Counted from the first letter of the stretch, positions 1 through 14,269 are shown. The stretch is DNA of 64,000 bases from Plasmopara viticola (GCA_001695595.3 MBPM02000171.1:21237-85236); one strand, 5' to 3'. Notes: a model not told the origin generated them from the sequence alone. A program made the numbers and translations.

Positions 1-3000
1 GTATATGTGGACATCTCAGGAGCGCATTACTTTTGGTCAAATAAGTTTTTTTAATAAAAGACATTTGTAGCAAACTAACGGTGTTTATACATGTTGTAAA
101 AACCAGACGTGGTAATTACTTCGCGCGCTTTGTGTAGTCTTTTTCTTCGTAGCCAGGCGACGCATATTGTTAAAGCAGACATTTATACTACATTTAAAAT
201 CTCTCTTGAGCAGGCCTCTTCACCCCAGACACATTCCAGTGCTGCTCGGAAAACCTTTGCAATTGGCCGGACGCCTTGGTCCTATCTGCTGCATTGCATT
301 TTGTGTATCCCGATGCAGGCGACTACACAAGCCTCACGCGCAAAAACATGGCTTATTTACTGCTTGGTGGATATAATGCGGATCGTTTTGCTACGTCTAT
401 TGATGTGAGAGACATACTAAAGATCGCACACCATTTAATTTTAGCTACATGCGTCTTTTTTTCTAAAATGAAATGTGCACCATAAAGATACCCACCATTT
501 ATCTGGCACTGTCCGCAGAGACGCTAGCCGCTCGAATTCGAAGCTTTGATGGTTCAAAAAGGATTGTCTTCTAGGAGAATACAAATGGGCCGACTGTACC
601 TATAAGCGCAGAAGTTGGCTTTGATTTTGGCACGCAGATGCAAGAGGTATGCCTACTTTCTATCGACTGCATCATGACAGCACCACTACTAATCAACTAC
701 ACAATTTATCATTCGAAAGACGATAGGACCACATGGTCTACCGATTTAAAATTGAGAGCTAGTCCAAACGCATGGACGCGAGTCTACGAGATAATTTACG
801 GCAATCACCTATACGAGGGAAAGTGACTAAGTTTTCGCGACGTGCACATATTTTGCTGTTATAAAATACAGAGTACCTATACGTAGTCGAAAGATTATCG
901 CCCACAAAAATTATATGATGCCAAGTTGGGCCGCATGAAATTCACGAGACGTCTGAGATCCGTTCTCCCATCAGCGATTCAGAGCGTTTTTGTAGCAAAT
1001 CAGTCTATTCGCCACTCGCTTTCAAACTTTTAGGATTTTAAAATTTGCATAGACAAGTCACCGAATGCATGCGTCGTCCTCATCAATTTTGCAAAAGTCA
1101 CTGACAGCGTGTTGTGGCCGGCATTAAAACTGGTACTCTATCGCTTTGAATTTGTACAACATTTTGAGCGTGTATAAAAATGACCTTCTACAAGCAGACC
1201 TAAGTCAGTGTAGTATTAAACAACTCACCCGGTGATCTGTTTCTGCTTGGCGCGGGAGTACGCCAAAGGAATGTTCTTTTGCCAAGACCTTCTGAGCCCT
1301 TAAAGGAGCTGCAAATGAGCTACTTAAATGCTTGGCTCTTTGACTGCGGATCTATTGTTGATGTGTCATCTCTGCTCAGCGTTTGCCGATGACTGATCAG
1401 GCTTTTGATTTGGATAGCATAACCAAGTTTTTGGGAATATACATCGGCATCAAAAGTATGACCAAATGTAGAAGAATGTGTATTATGCCGTTCACGCACG
1501 AGGTCAATGTGGTGAAGCTGGCCCAGCATAAATTATCTACAACTTCTAAAGTACTGCTTTCGCCGGAGTGCGTATTGTTGAAAGCTGGCAACAGTAACAC
1601 CCAAACAGAGATAAGGTGATTCCTTTTCTAGATTACGAAGCCGCTGTGCAATATGAAAGTACCCTCCTTGTGCTCTATGCGGTGGTGCTGCTCTTATAAC
1701 ACGTAATCTTGCTTCGCTTTTGATTATCTGTAAGTGTTACCAGAATTTTAGCTTCCCAATGACCACGGCGGACACAATTGCAACTACGCTAACTACCGCT
1801 CGCTCGAAGAAAAAAGAAATATCACGGCAACAATTGCAAAATTTGACAAGGGATATAACAAAAGTGTCTCAAACGATCAAGTTGAGCTAAAGCATGCCAG
1901 AGTCTTCATTCAAGCGATGCGCTTAAAGACACGACGGGATGGAATCACCGCAATTTGTCAGGTCTACGTGCCTTCCAGATGAATTACTCCGGCTTTTGAA
2001 CTGTTCACAACTCCATTGGAATCACTAAGTGCCGACATCGACGTCTTGCACGCAGATATGACGGGACAACAATGGAGTGGCTTACCTGACTACCGGAGAT
2101 CTAATTTATGTTTCTGGGCAGAATTGAAAACTTCCCATGTTTCCATATATTGAGAGAAATTTGCGCAAACAACGCCTCTTAATAGCAATATGTACTTTAC
2201 TTTTGGAAAATCTAAATTCCCGTTGGCTCAAGTCGACGTAGGTGCTATTATCGTTGAAGCACTCGGTTTAGCCACCGACAAGATTTTGCGGATGGAATGG
2301 AAGTTTCGCGACTAAATTTTGCTGATAGACTTACTTTGTATAAAGGGCCTCGCCCGGCCTGCTTCGCGATCACAATATAGCCTCAAGGCTAAACAATTTT
2401 TATCGCAGCATAGTATTCACGAACTATATCGCTCATCAAAGGTCGAATGTGCAAATCATCCCGGGATATTTCTAGACAAGTAGTCATCTAATCGTTAAAA
2501 CGCAACTTTGTGAAACCACTAGTGCACACTTATTTTGCTGTACGGCCAGCTTCATATATTGGGTATCCTCCATCGAACGGCAGATGGTGCTTGGAACGCG
2601 TTTGAATTGACATATGCTACCAGCGTGCTTGGATATCAAATTTTTGACTACACTATAATGCTTAGAGCTGTCAATACAAGTTCTGATGGCGAACAAATGT
2701 CATATAGCCAGCACATGCATAAATGTTTATATCGAGATTGAAGACGCTCGTTACATTTATTACTATAAACTTTAGAGTTTTCTTCCGGCACAACGACTCT
2801 ACGGCCTGAATTTACTGCACAATATGGAATCTACGCAATACACGCGACATTTGCTATCGTGTACGTGTAGCTGTGTTCTTCGAGCACTTTGGCTATACAA
2901 CGCAAGCGTCTTGACTTTAAAGAGTATGTACTTATGCATACACGAATATACACTTTCGACAGTTTAAAAATCATGCAGAAATAGAAGGCGACCACAAATG

Positions 3001-4690
3001 TATCCATGTAGCTAATCAAGTGGAGAAAGGCGACAAGGTTTTACTCTTTAACATACACCACTACTATGCCAATTTTAATGCAAGCATTTAATTGATTAAT
3101 GCTACGACAGTGTTGATGAACTCATTAATCATTAATACATCAGCACCGACTATCGATACATACAGAAATCGAGATACATTTCAAGTGCAATGGATAGTCT
3201 GAAAACATCACCACGTATACGATGAAGATCATCCACCCGGTCTGACATTCAATATAGGTGCTTAAAGAGTGGAACGAGCTTGCTCACCCTTCCTTGAACT
3301 TTTAACTGTCACCCAGCTTTTAAAACTTAACGCAGGGCGGGCAAGCTCGTCTTCAGATTATAGAGGCCTTTCTATAAGTCGAAAAAACGTGTCCGCTGGC
3401 CGTGCTACAGATCATTTCTAATTGAAGGTTCATCGTTGCTTACTACAATACAAGTTTGTAGCAACTCTATTGACTGCTAGCTCCAGCGCTTAGCAACCAC
3501 CCTCACATTCGATCGCGCCTGGCAAACTATTTATATGGTATACGACGAAACATGCAGCACGTTTCTGTTGTCACAAGTCGTATACATTCTAGCATCCTAC
3601 AATCCAAACACAAGTCCTGGATAAGGTTGAGTGCTTACCCAGTTCCCAACCATGAAACATAGAGCTTGCGGGATTATTTTTATTAATCCCGACACGCATT
3701 CTTTTTGCTTCAGAAGTTATCACACGTCATTCACCGAAGAAATTAACGTCTCGTCCGATTTAGATTAGCCGTGAAATCAATTTTCAAGACCAACATGTGC
3801 CTCCGCGAACATTTTGGGTGCTCGTGACCCGAGAGACTTGATTTTATCTGCTGTATGCTACGATGAGTATCAAAGTGACCCCTTTAAAATTTCAAGCTAT
3901 CTACACTAAGTGTAGACTCTATTCAGTTTCAGAATATTAAGCCTAAATGCGCATCAGCGGCCATCGTCTGAGGTTTGATAGCCCAAACAGCACGCCAACA
4001 TTCGCTTATGAAGAGAAGGCAACGTGACAGATTAACACTATGTCAACCGTCGGCATAAATCAAAGATCGTGGGAGCATAACGACAAAATTTCTAGTCACG
4101 CAACTTCTACTTCACAGTGTGCAGTAAAAAGATTGCGATATTAAACAGCTAATTCGCCGCGAAAGATCCAGACGTCTACACTCCGATCTTTATTTGGCAT
4201 CTAATGATTCATCCCTAACTTTAAGTATTGTATTTCGGCTATTTGCCCCGCTATCGTTACATGTCTCTTAGGTTGCACGCTAAACAAGGTTGGCAAGGAC
4301 TCAACAGACTGTTCGAAAACATCGCTTGACCTATGCTGACAAGTTTTGGCGCATCAACTTAAGTTACTTTTAAACTTGTCTCAGCATCGGTAAGCTCACA
4401 CATTTCGTCTGAAAGTGTAAGAAAATTTTTATAATCTTATATATCAATAAGTTATAGTAGTCTTTTTAATTGATATCCATGTATTCACTATATATTTTAC
4501 TAATTTTTAAGTATCATGAGAATGTAAATTATAGATTAGAAATATTGAGAGAATTCCGATTTTATTTACCAATCATTTAAAAAATTGCCAGGCGTATTAG
4601 AGATTCCTTGTAAGAGGCTCTTAACTATAATACTTCGGGCATTTACTATTACATACCTTGCAGACACCGTTCGCAACCATCCAGCTAAGC
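1..4690. other. Gene-poor AT-rich stretch, no supported gene
   Basis: Both strands hold only short open frames (under about 80 codons), many beginning at TTG or GTG, with no recognisable motif. Base composition becomes strongly AT-rich at about 4430-4600, just upstream of the first real gene. I see no intact transposon, tRNA or tandem repeat here. It may contain decayed mobile DNA that I cannot identify by eye. Confidence 0.6.
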
Positions 4691-5307
4691 ATGTGGAAAC
4701 CTGGCGGTGATCGACCGCAAGACAAAGAACCTAACGCCAAGGCAAACAGTCACAAGGATAATGCAGCTCCAAACAAGAGTGACAGTATGCCAAAATGCCA
4801 TACGCAGAAGGCGTCAGCTAAGTTGTCGCAAAAGACATTAGCCATGAAGGTCTTTAATTCGACGCCTCTACCTAACTCACTGTTGAAGTAAATCCCAATG
4901 CAATTGTCCTTGTCTCTCTTCTACAGTTCATGCAACGCAAGAAGACGACGGAGGCGCAACGCATTGCTGCTGTCAAAGAACAGCATGAGCAGGACACATG
5001 GCAAGTAGCACCCGAAGCTGACAACCACGACGCCGACTCTTGCAAGATCATATGCATGCGCGATGTACCCGACCCGTCACTGCCGCTGTTGTTCGGTCGT
5101 CGCTCATTTAATGGTTTCAATAAGGGCATAGAAGACGAGGTTAAGGAGGCTTCGATGGCGCTACGCTTTGCTGCATCCGAGGAAAAAGAGCTTCGTGAGG
5201 AAGTCTCGGCTGAAGAGATGACGTCTCGCATGTTGAAATACACGGGGCTTGGTCGTCGCAACAGCAATGGCGGGCGACAAAAATGCATAAAGCGCCAGCG
5301 GAAATAG
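4691..5307 (+). CDS. MPHOSPH6: MPP6 / MPHOSPH6-like exosome cofactor
   Basis: Two exons, 4691-4849 and 4927-5307, joined by a 77-bp GT-AG phase-0 intron, give about 179 residues. The join creates LAMK-FMQRKK, matching the LLRMKFMQR block near the N-terminus of MPP6. A second family hallmark, GRRSFNGFN, corresponds to the GRMSFRGFN block. In other eukaryotes MPP6 binds RNA and docks the MTR4 helicase to the nuclear exosome for 5.8S rRNA maturation and nuclear RNA decay. The N-terminal extension of about 50 residues (Lys/Asn/Asp-rich) is longer than in the human protein (160 aa). I chose the ATG at 4691 because the frame upstream contains only a TTG. The gene is convergent with ZCRB1; the stop codons are 69 bp apart. 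Family identity is fairly sure; function is by homology. Confidence 0.82.
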
Positions 5308-5376
5308 AACTGCGTCTCCCTTCGAGTTGTTATTTTAGTGTCCACATTCCCTTTCGAATATTTACCTTGAACTTTT

Positions 5377-6187
5377 TCACTCCTCGTCGCTCGCATCTTC
5401 ATCACTAAAATAATTTGCAGCTTTTCGTCTCGGGCGACAGCGTGCGTATATGGCTGCTGAAGCTGCGGATACGGACGGTGCAAGCATCGGCGAAGGTGGC
5501 GCCTTGGTTGCAGAAGCTCCCGAAGGATACGCCAGTAGCGAGATGGATAGATCATCGTCGTCGGACCCTGTAGATGGCGCCCTTCATTCGACTGTTAGAC
5601 AGAGCTACCTTTTATCATTGAAAGACAACGTACAGCATATTAGAAACGCCCTCATCATTGAAATAGTGCGTGCGCTCTTGCAGGTCAAACTTTTTCTTCT
5701 TTTTCTTCAACTTTTTCCGGCTACTCTTGCCTCCTGTCGTCATAGGTCGCTCGCGTTTACCCAACACGTTGCGAGGGCATTCGTACGATACATGACCCAA
5801 TTGGCCGCACTCGAAGCAACGCTGGGATGTCGTGAATTTGCGCTTTTTAGCAAATTCGCGCGAGCGTCCGTTGTCCCGACAAAGAGAAACTGCCAATTTC
5901 ATCCCTTCAAGCTGCATATTGTCCATATTAGCTACTGCAGTGGCGCAATCCTCGGCTCTCGCAAACTGCACGAAGGCCACGCCGCGACTACGACGCGTCT
6001 TCTTATCTCGCAACACTAGCACACGCGCCAGCTTTCCAAAGGAAGCAAAGAGTTGCGCGACGTCATTGTTGGTGTAGGCATACGGAAGCATCGCGACGTA
6101 GGCTGTGCATGCCGATAGACGCGCTGTAGCTGTGGCGGTACTTTCAACTGCGGGGCTATGCATACCAAAGCTACCGCTGTACCACAT
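5377..6187 (-). CDS. ZCRB1: ZCRB1 / U11-U12 snRNP 31K-like protein
   Basis: One RRM domain (residues about 28-105, RNP1-like core RGVAFVQFA) is followed by a CCHC zinc knuckle (CFECGQLGHVSYEC, about 125-138), the block PRNVLGKRERP and a lysine run. This order is diagnostic of ZCRB1, a 31K component of the U11/U12 di-snRNP of the minor spliceosome. The first frame stops soon after HYFNDEG. A downstream exon on the same strand supplies an acidic/serine stretch and ends KAANYFSDEDASDEE, matching the KSTYFSDEEE end of ZCRB1. Best model: exons 6187-5650 and 5567-5377, 242 residues, joined by an 82-bp intron with a GC donor and AG acceptor, the only phase-1 choice. An alternative phase-2 GT donor lies upstream in the lysine run. 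Only 59 bp separate its ATG from the HECT gene stop. Confidence 0.8.
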
Positions 6188-6246
6188 AACTTCACACTTC
6201 TCAGTAAGAATTCATATATATATTTAATTAAGTTCGGGCCTAAAAG

Positions 6247-8890
6247 TTAGCGCAAGCCAAAACCTTCGGCTTGATTAATCGCTAACAGGAGGCGCTCTTT
6301 CAGCTTATCGTGGCTACTATACTCGGGTAGCAGTAGGTGGTTGAAGCTGTTCACGATCGTTTACATCACAAGGTGTTAGCTCTTACCCACTACTCCAGCT
6401 TGAAAAGCATGTTGTTCGTACCACGTGTGTGCTGTGGGAAGGCGGTCCGAGTCGGGCCCATTGCGAGAAATAACAAATACAAGAGTCGATAGTCCGCGAA
6501 TTGGCACACGATCGCTACCAGTTGCAAAACGCAAGAGCTTCTTCTTATCTTCTAAAGGAAGTGCGTGCACGATGACCCAAAAAGCTCTGTCATGAGAAGC
6601 GTGATACATGTGTTAGACCCTCTCCACATTGACAAGTCTTTGCAGTCACGCACCGAATAATCTCGCTGTCCTCTGTAAAGCCGTCTTCGTAGTGAGTAGC
6701 CTCTTCAAGTGCTTCAAAATCCAAGTCGCTGCTACCGCATATCAGCAGCTGCAACTCTTCCCACCGAAACAAACTGAGCACTTCGCGATTACAGACCTGG
6801 TGAAAGCCGTGGTGAAAGGCTGCGTATTGTCGAGCTATCGATTTGTTAAGCATGTAATCCACGTAAAGTGTGACGTATTCTTCGCGATTGTCATTGTTTA
6901 CAGAAATGGAGCTCCCTCCAGGTTTCAGCTCTACTGTCTTTACTTCGCCAAATACTTCGTACGAGTACTCGAAATTGCGCTGATAAACTTCCTCCACATT
7001 GCCTTGAAAGTTCAACAACTGCCGTAGACCTTGTCCGAGTCCCGGAAGATCTGACTCCAAATCCTCTAATCCAAGCGCACATCCCATCAATTTCTTGTAA
7101 ACAACCTGGGGAAAGCTTACGTCCAGAATGACGGCGTTGTAAATGGCAAGGCCAAGCAGTGTGCCAATGAGTTCGTACTCCATCGTAGCTTCCAACGAAT
7201 CGCTGTTAAACCACAGAGTGTGTGTCTCAATGTCGTATGTAAACATACCGTACGCTGGATCAAGTAATTGTCGAATGAGGATTTGAAAAAACTCTTTCTG
7301 TACGCCACCCTCATCGATCCCTTCCTCTCCGACAAATTTGACTTTCAGCGGCTTTTTCAGCGTCTCTGCTGACGTTGACAAGTGCACAATCTGTTGCATT
7401 GCGTCCTCCACAATATTCGCACGTCGGACCTTTAACACTAAATAAGGCGAAACCACACCATTCATTAGCGATCGAGACAGCACCGCATCTTGCGCACGTG
7501 CACGCTGCTCGAGGTCAGAGTCGATTTGCAAGACTTTGCTTTTCGATGCTGCGTCTAAGACAAAAGGAAAGTCGCAAAACGACATTTCCGATAGCTGGCG
7601 TTCGGGCATACATTCTCCTTTTCGATCTGCTATGTTTTGGTCCACCTCTCGCTCCTCAGTCCCATTCTCCAACCCGCTCAGCTGGCGCTGCTGCTGCTCT
7701 TCACAGTCTATTCGTCGAGCAGCACGTGTGGCAGCACGGCGCTTCTTCCAATAAATAACGGAACGCAAATAATCTTGCATGACATCCACCTCCAAATTCA
7801 CCGCATCGTTGTAAAACTCATTGTATGTGGCAAACGGCTCTGATCCGTTCACTCGTTCTCCATTCACGACATGAAGCTCGGCAAGAACACCACATGCTGC
7901 GTACACAAAGTCCATTTTACGAGAGCCATACAAGCAAATTGTAATCGCTTGCTGGAAAATGTCGAGTAATCGATGCAGCTCATCCGCTGAGGAAAATGCC
8001 ATCCACTGTGCACGAATGAGAGCCTTGGCATCCTTCGAAAGGTAGTAAAAGAGTCGGCACAGTCCACCGACCACGTTTAAATAGTCCGGATCGAGCATAA
8101 TTGGGTGCTCCAACAATACCAAAAAGAAACGCAGAGCACACGGGGTGTGCCAAGTTGAGCAAACATTCCACGGCTGCGTCACCAGCATCTCCAGTGCATT
8201 CCGGAACGTGTTCTGCATCACCTCGTGGTCGTTTCCTGTCATCACCGTACTTAAAAGCGAAAACACTCGCCTCATCTGGTCTCGATCAATGCCCCACCAC
8301 CGTAAGTTCGGGTCATTCTCAACCTTTTCAGCACTTGTCGTGATAAAAGCAGCACCAAGCGCGTTTGGATCAGAGAACAGCTGATACACCAGCCTCTTTA
8401 CCACACGGTAGTCGTCAGTCTCTATTGCAAGCTTTAAAGCATTCTCGAGTTGTGTTCCCATGGAAGTTGCACCACAAGTGGCGACGGCCCTCGATCCGTC
8501 CGTAGAAGTGGTCATAGCATCATAAGACTTTTGAGCAGCCAGAGGTGATCCGGCTGTAATCTTTAGAGGAGCTGCTGGAGCCCTAGCTTCGATGGTGCTC
8601 GAAGTGGACAATTCGGTGGACGTAGAAGCAGGCGATGTCGCCTCCTGAAGCGTCTCCATAACAATGTCTTGCTCCTGAGATAAGTGAGACTCGTCCTCCA
8701 CTTTGACGTTGTCACGGGAGGACATCGCCGCCGAGGGACTGGCCGCTGCAACGCCGCTACCTATGAGCTGCTGCATCTCCAGCAGCGCATGAGCCACTGC
8801 GTCATTAAGATCTAAGCCTTGCGACAAAAAGCGTGCGTACGATGAATGGAAAATCTTCTCCATTTGCTCATGTCGCTGCTGCGCATCCAT
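6247..8890 (-). CDS. HECT-type E3 ubiquitin ligase (UBE3A/HECTD2-like)
   Basis: Three exons, 8890-6654, 6586-6422 and 6346-6247, with introns of 67 and 75 bp (donors GTGCGT and GTACGA), encode 833 residues. The HECT domain fills the last 350 or so residues: [80 protein letters not shown]. The catalytic cysteine in HTCFN is encoded TG^C across the last intron. The C-terminus ends GFGLR, close to the usual final -4 Phe region. The N-terminal half is low-complexity Ser/Thr/Ala followed by helical segments like those of UBE3A and HECTD2 ([15 protein letters not shown]). It would accept ubiquitin from an E2 and pass it to substrates; the substrates are unknown. Start ATG at 8890. Confidence 0.93.
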
Positions 8891-11800
8891 CGTCAGCCAA
8901 CCTGCTTTCTCTTACCCTGTGTCGGCAATCCCCGAATCAGAAATACTGAAATAATAAATAGAAATAATAAACATTATCTTTCTTAAGGATAGTTAAACTT
9001 CATATTCAACCTGATCAATTAATGTTTGGAATTTATTTAAAAACCCGCAAAAAGGCCTGTTTCATAACCCCGAGCTTTTATGTTAAAGAGATGGCTTTTA
9101 TTTAATAGGAGCTTTAAAAGAAGCCATCACCCATGCCGTTCGAAATGACCGCTGCGAGGGACAATAACCAACTTCATTTGGAGATTATAGTTTATACACA
9201 ATATCTGAATATTTTGTTTAGCAACCCGTCCTATCAAAGTGGTCGCTAGGTAGGAATGCACTGCTCAGCATATTAAAAGCAAAGACTATTGGTCATTTCC
9301 GTTCGGCTTCCGAGCACAGGAAATTGGTAGAAATTATACTCTCATGTCAAGCCGAAGTTTACCCTTGTAGTGTTGAAAATATCAATGGGCTCAAGATACG
9401 CTCGTGGCAGTGAACATAGCATGCAAGCCTCTTAGCGGTGCTCGTCATCAGTATATGTAATACGTTTATGCTGGGCCCAAATCAAACTAAGAGGAATGCA
9501 ACCCTCCCAGCTGTGCCGAGGGAGCAAGTAATCACTGAGAGATGCCTGATAAAATACTTGCAGTGTGTCAAAGATCGTGTGGTTAAAAATAAATTTAAAG
9601 CCAAGGCAGTGTGGGTGAGTTCCGATCATTGCACGCGATATGGCGCGTAAATAACTGAATATGACGACACTCGCTGCATATCGTGTAGCTTCTAGTCATT
9701 GAGTCCAAAGGAAGGCTTTGCAGTCACATGTAGAGATGTACGTTATACACTCGGTAGCGCTCCTCGTATACAGCGTTCGCTGAATGATAAGGTAGTACGA
9801 CTGACTATTAGCCAAGGCATTACGGGCAAATCGCCAAACATATACGTGGAGATACATGCTAAGCTCGAAAGTTCCTAGCATCCATCATTCAATTTATTGT
9901 TTCGGATAAAAAAGTTCGGTCCCTTTGAGCCACTCACAAGAGCTCTGACTCATGATTGGCTACAGGTAGACATTAGATAGTATTTCCGTCATCTGACCAG
10001 CATATCATTACGTTTAATATAAGTGAAGCTTCGGTATGTACTTCGGTCACCTATGTATAAAACAAAAGTCCATGACATCACCCCTGCATACTCCCGTACT
10101 GTGAGTGCAGACTGAAATAATATCCGAAAGTGAGACTCGGCGGTGTAGGCGAAGCAATTGAATTTCAGCGAAGGCTTCTGTGAGATGTAAAATTTCTTTG
10201 GACTTGCTTAAAGTTCCAAGCAAAACACCAAAATAGTTCAGTGAGTAGAAGCAAAGTGGCCTCGGCATCATTGACGACAACGGTAGTCGCAAGCACGACA
10301 GCGGTGATGTCGATGCTAACGACGATGAATTGTAAATGGAGCGATCGTGCGCTACAAGCTTCAGTGTGTCTTCAAGATGAGTGTTGAACAGCGGCATCAA
10401 GTCATGGGCTCTTTGCAATATGTTCAGCTAAAATACTTAACTCGGTCAAAATTAACCTTAGACGATTTTAGTAGCCGCCCAAGCGGATAATGGATGGCAC
10501 ACCGTACAAAGAGCTTCAGCAACTTTGATGCAATTTCATTTGGCATTAGAATTAGATGCACGTAGCCGGAAACAGCTTTGTCGAGTGTTTAGATCGTACG
10601 CAACGAGAGTCGAGAGAGCGTCAATGTATTTACCGTTGATTGCGGTTTCTTCGATCCCTCCTAAAAGAAAAGCCTTCTGTAGCTGTGAGACGAATCATGG
10701 CTTATGATACCGGAGCTTGAGAATACCGAGCGTTGTTCACAAAAACATGTTCCGATCCATCGGCGTTTGCTCGTCTTTATTATAGAGCAAGCTTTACCAA
10801 AGGAATAAAAACATTTCTAAGTTAGCTTAGCTACATGAAAAAATTGTTAACATGCTCTTTGTATAGGTTTGTTTGTGTCCAGCCACTGATCAGAAATTAT
10901 TCAAAGAGCTTCGTTCAAAACATCGACGAGATTCTTCGATCTCGGTCCGGAAAAGTGGCCTCAGATAGACTGTGGTACCGTGATTGATAAAGAGAAGGGT
11001 CGGTATATTTTTGCTGTACCTGTATCTAAACACAAACATTATTATGCGACCTAGGAAGACCAAATACAAATTTGTCGACACTGGCAACTTATCATTTGTC
11101 GCCTGGAATGATATACGCAATTGACCCTTGCGTGTTGATTAGCGTCGTTCAAGCAGCTCACCGTCTAGCTGGTAGCAAAAGATCTGGTTGCGCAAATTTT
11201 GTTTTAGCGTCTTCTTCGCGGTTCACTTAGAGTCTTTAAGGCTTGGCAAAAATATACCAAGCTGCGTCGATGATAAAATTTGCCACAGACAACAAGATCC
11301 TCGTCATATTTGCGCCTGATCACAAACAGAGTCTGCGATCTAGTTTTTAGCGTTTCTAAATTTAGATGGATGGCAATTTAAATATTGTCGTGGTCTATAA
11401 TTTGGTCGCTGAGAAAACTCAGCTAGAAGTCTGGTCTTGAGTGTATCAATCAATCGTAATAAATAGTACGTCACCAAGCCATGCGCTAGAATAAACAAAA
11501 ATGTTGTCGCTGAACATAGCAGATCGTGTTCACTGTGAATAGAAATCGTTGGTTTGTCTAAATAGTGCACACCTCTGTCAACTAAAGGGTTGAGCATAAA
11601 AAGCAGTACTTTGTCCTCTATTTGGTAAACCATTTTGGCAAGTTTAATCTGTAGCTCACGGCGCACTCTTTGTCTTCGTCATTACGTTGCATGAAAGCAG
11701 CAGGTGACAAAGCCACTGGCACCGCAGATGATTAGATTGAGCATCTGGAAATCTGAAAGCGACAAGTTTAACGCCTCTTTAAGCTTTAACGGTAAGAAAT

Positions 11801-14269
11801 CTCGCTTGGTGCTCATCTTCGATTACTTGGTCCCGACCTTACATCGAGTTGTATTCGATTCAAAACCGGCTCTGATGCAAAAAATTGCGTTTTAAGCACG
11901 TCATGTCATTCTGTGTGAGAGCTATTAATATGCTATACTCAAAAAGAGCATACCATATATACCAGTAGTTTCAGTGATAAATCGTTATCAAAGCACAATT
12001 GGCGTAAGCGCAGATCTAAGGTAGGTGGGTTTCATATGTGCATGTCCGGCATCCAAAAGTCTGTTTATATTGCGTCTCTCGTTAGGTTGGCAAATGGTTT
12101 ACACAAGTATAAAGAGAGCTACGCTTAATTGGCTATAGAGAGCCATGTTTTTAAACGCAGCAGACGCGCTTTTCAAAGCTTTGTGGCATCGCGAGTCAAT
12201 CGTATAGCTAGTTGCTCGGTGTACTAGCTGTATTTAGCGGAACATGGTCGGGTATCATCGCTATCTGATAACGGTATCGATCGATTCGAATTAAAGACGT
12301 ATGGAGGTCAAAAAATGTATTTGCAAAAAAAGGAGTTGGAGACAAAAGTTGACGTCACTAAGCTTATTGAATGTAAACGTTGCGTGGTCACCTTAACGCA
12401 AAAGGTTGAGTTCAGTGCGAAGAAAACCTACCGGCCAAATGATCTGCTTTAATGCAAATTTTAAAATTCTCGTTGATTGCTTTGACTCGACCTCAAAGAA
12501 GGCGTCAAACCATATCTTATACTAAACACGAGATCAATTATAAAACCTATAAAGCTGCGGCAGTGTCAATCAGTTGCCTTTCAGATCTTCAAAGTATTCC
12601 CCATAATTGGTCCAGAATTTGCATTTTTGTGCTAAGATTTGGATTTAGCGACATCTGGCCGCGGCAGTAACTCTTTGCTATCGACTGCATGTTGGTCATG
12701 CACTCTTCATCTAAGAAGCTAATGCTTAAAAGGAGTTCTGGAATGCACATGATTGAAATGGCGTTTGCGACTTTTAGTGTACATGCGCGCTTTGAACTTC
12801 CCCACACGTATCCTTTCGCGTGATCCTTTTACATATCTCAACATATCTATGTGTGCACGAGCAGTTGTGCCTTTTCTTGTAGCACTGATTGCGCCGTTTC
12901 TTTTTCGGCCCGAGTGTGAGCTTGAGCTTGGTGATTGGCTATCGCTGGAAATTTCTCCGCATATAAACGGGATATTCTCCTAATCGTGACAATGCGGTAC
13001 ATTGATGATCCGCTCGGACGTCAAGTGAGCACCTCTGCTTGAATGCTGTGGGGAGCCTCAGCTCAAATACTCTGTTCCTGCTTGCCAAGCTCGCATACAT
13101 TCGCAATAGAGTATGTGCTTCAACGTTTTATCGTAAAAAGTTCTATGTTCGACCCCTGTTCTGCAAAGAGAAAGCCACTAATCAGCCGTATACCTTCGCT
13201 TTTGGAGTCCTCTCGACTACCCACATTTTTAAGCCCCCTGCTCGACTATTTCTTTGTAGCGCGATAGTCCCCGCCGGTGATTTAATCATATTTTACTGCT
13301 CCATCGTCGTTCGATGCGAAGGAGTCTTTAAAAAATTGGTGTCGAGGCGGGGTCTTGCTGGCCAATGAGTCGTCCAATATCACGGCACAAGCCGAGCAAA
13401 GAGGCCATGGCGCTCTTTGCGTGTTGTTGTAGCCTTGTCAATTGGTGACTTGAGGACACTTTCTTGGTGTAACAAAGAGATATGTAAATCACTTTACTTA
13501 GGCTTTCAACAAGAGGGCGCTTTATTGGTCTTGACAGTTATTGACTGGCTGGTACCGTGCTATCCACAAACCTCAGAAAAGAAAGCAAATGCTCAGACAA
13601 GCCGGTCTAGTACTGAAGCTGTCGTTGCTACAAAAGCCATCGAGCTTGTACGCGGGCGACAGCTCTCGTCGCGGCTCGAGGTATGGCTTATCGTCAAGTC
13701 TGACGATGGCTCTACTAAGACCTCAACAAATTGGAGTATTTAGTTTAAACACCGACAAGCACGGTGTGCAAAGGATTTTTTTGAAGCTTACGATTTTACG
13801 AGTACGCGAACCAGTTGTTGTACACTGATAATATGAAGCTAAATGGTAATTGAGTCGCTGCTGACAAGGATTGCAACAAAAGAATGTCATAGCGCATCGG
13901 GGAAAGATGCTTAGTCTTATGCCGAGAAACATGAGCCTATATCTTGGCCCTTGAGATGACCTATTTTTACTTGCAATCCAAGAAGTACATGTGAGATCGT
14001 TTGCTTTTACTAGAGTGCTGGCGGCGCATAATAGTGCAGTCACCGGGGCTTACTCGCTGAAAGCAAGAGGTTTGACATCCAGATCCGACGCAATAACAGA
14101 TGGATTTGTCGTTAGATTAGACACCGACCGTGGCTTGAGTGGTGCCTCGCTCGAATCAAGGCCGAAACATATCTCGTTCTAGACTAATGGGATCCGAGTT
14201 AATACCGTCAAAGGTTATTATGGTAAGCGAGCAACCACACCTAAATAGTGTCTGCCACTACCAAGTATT

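Noticed and set aside
4872..5555. 227-codon open frame antisense to the MPP6 gene
   Set aside because: Overlaps the MPP6 second exon and the true last exon of ZCRB1; its composition (Arg/Ser-rich) is that of a shadow frame and it lacks family motifs.
11340..11666. Possible retroelement integrase tail (DKVLLFMLN resembles GDRVLLST)
   Set aside because: Only one short phrase resembles the family and nothing around it fits integrase or LTRs; could be chance.
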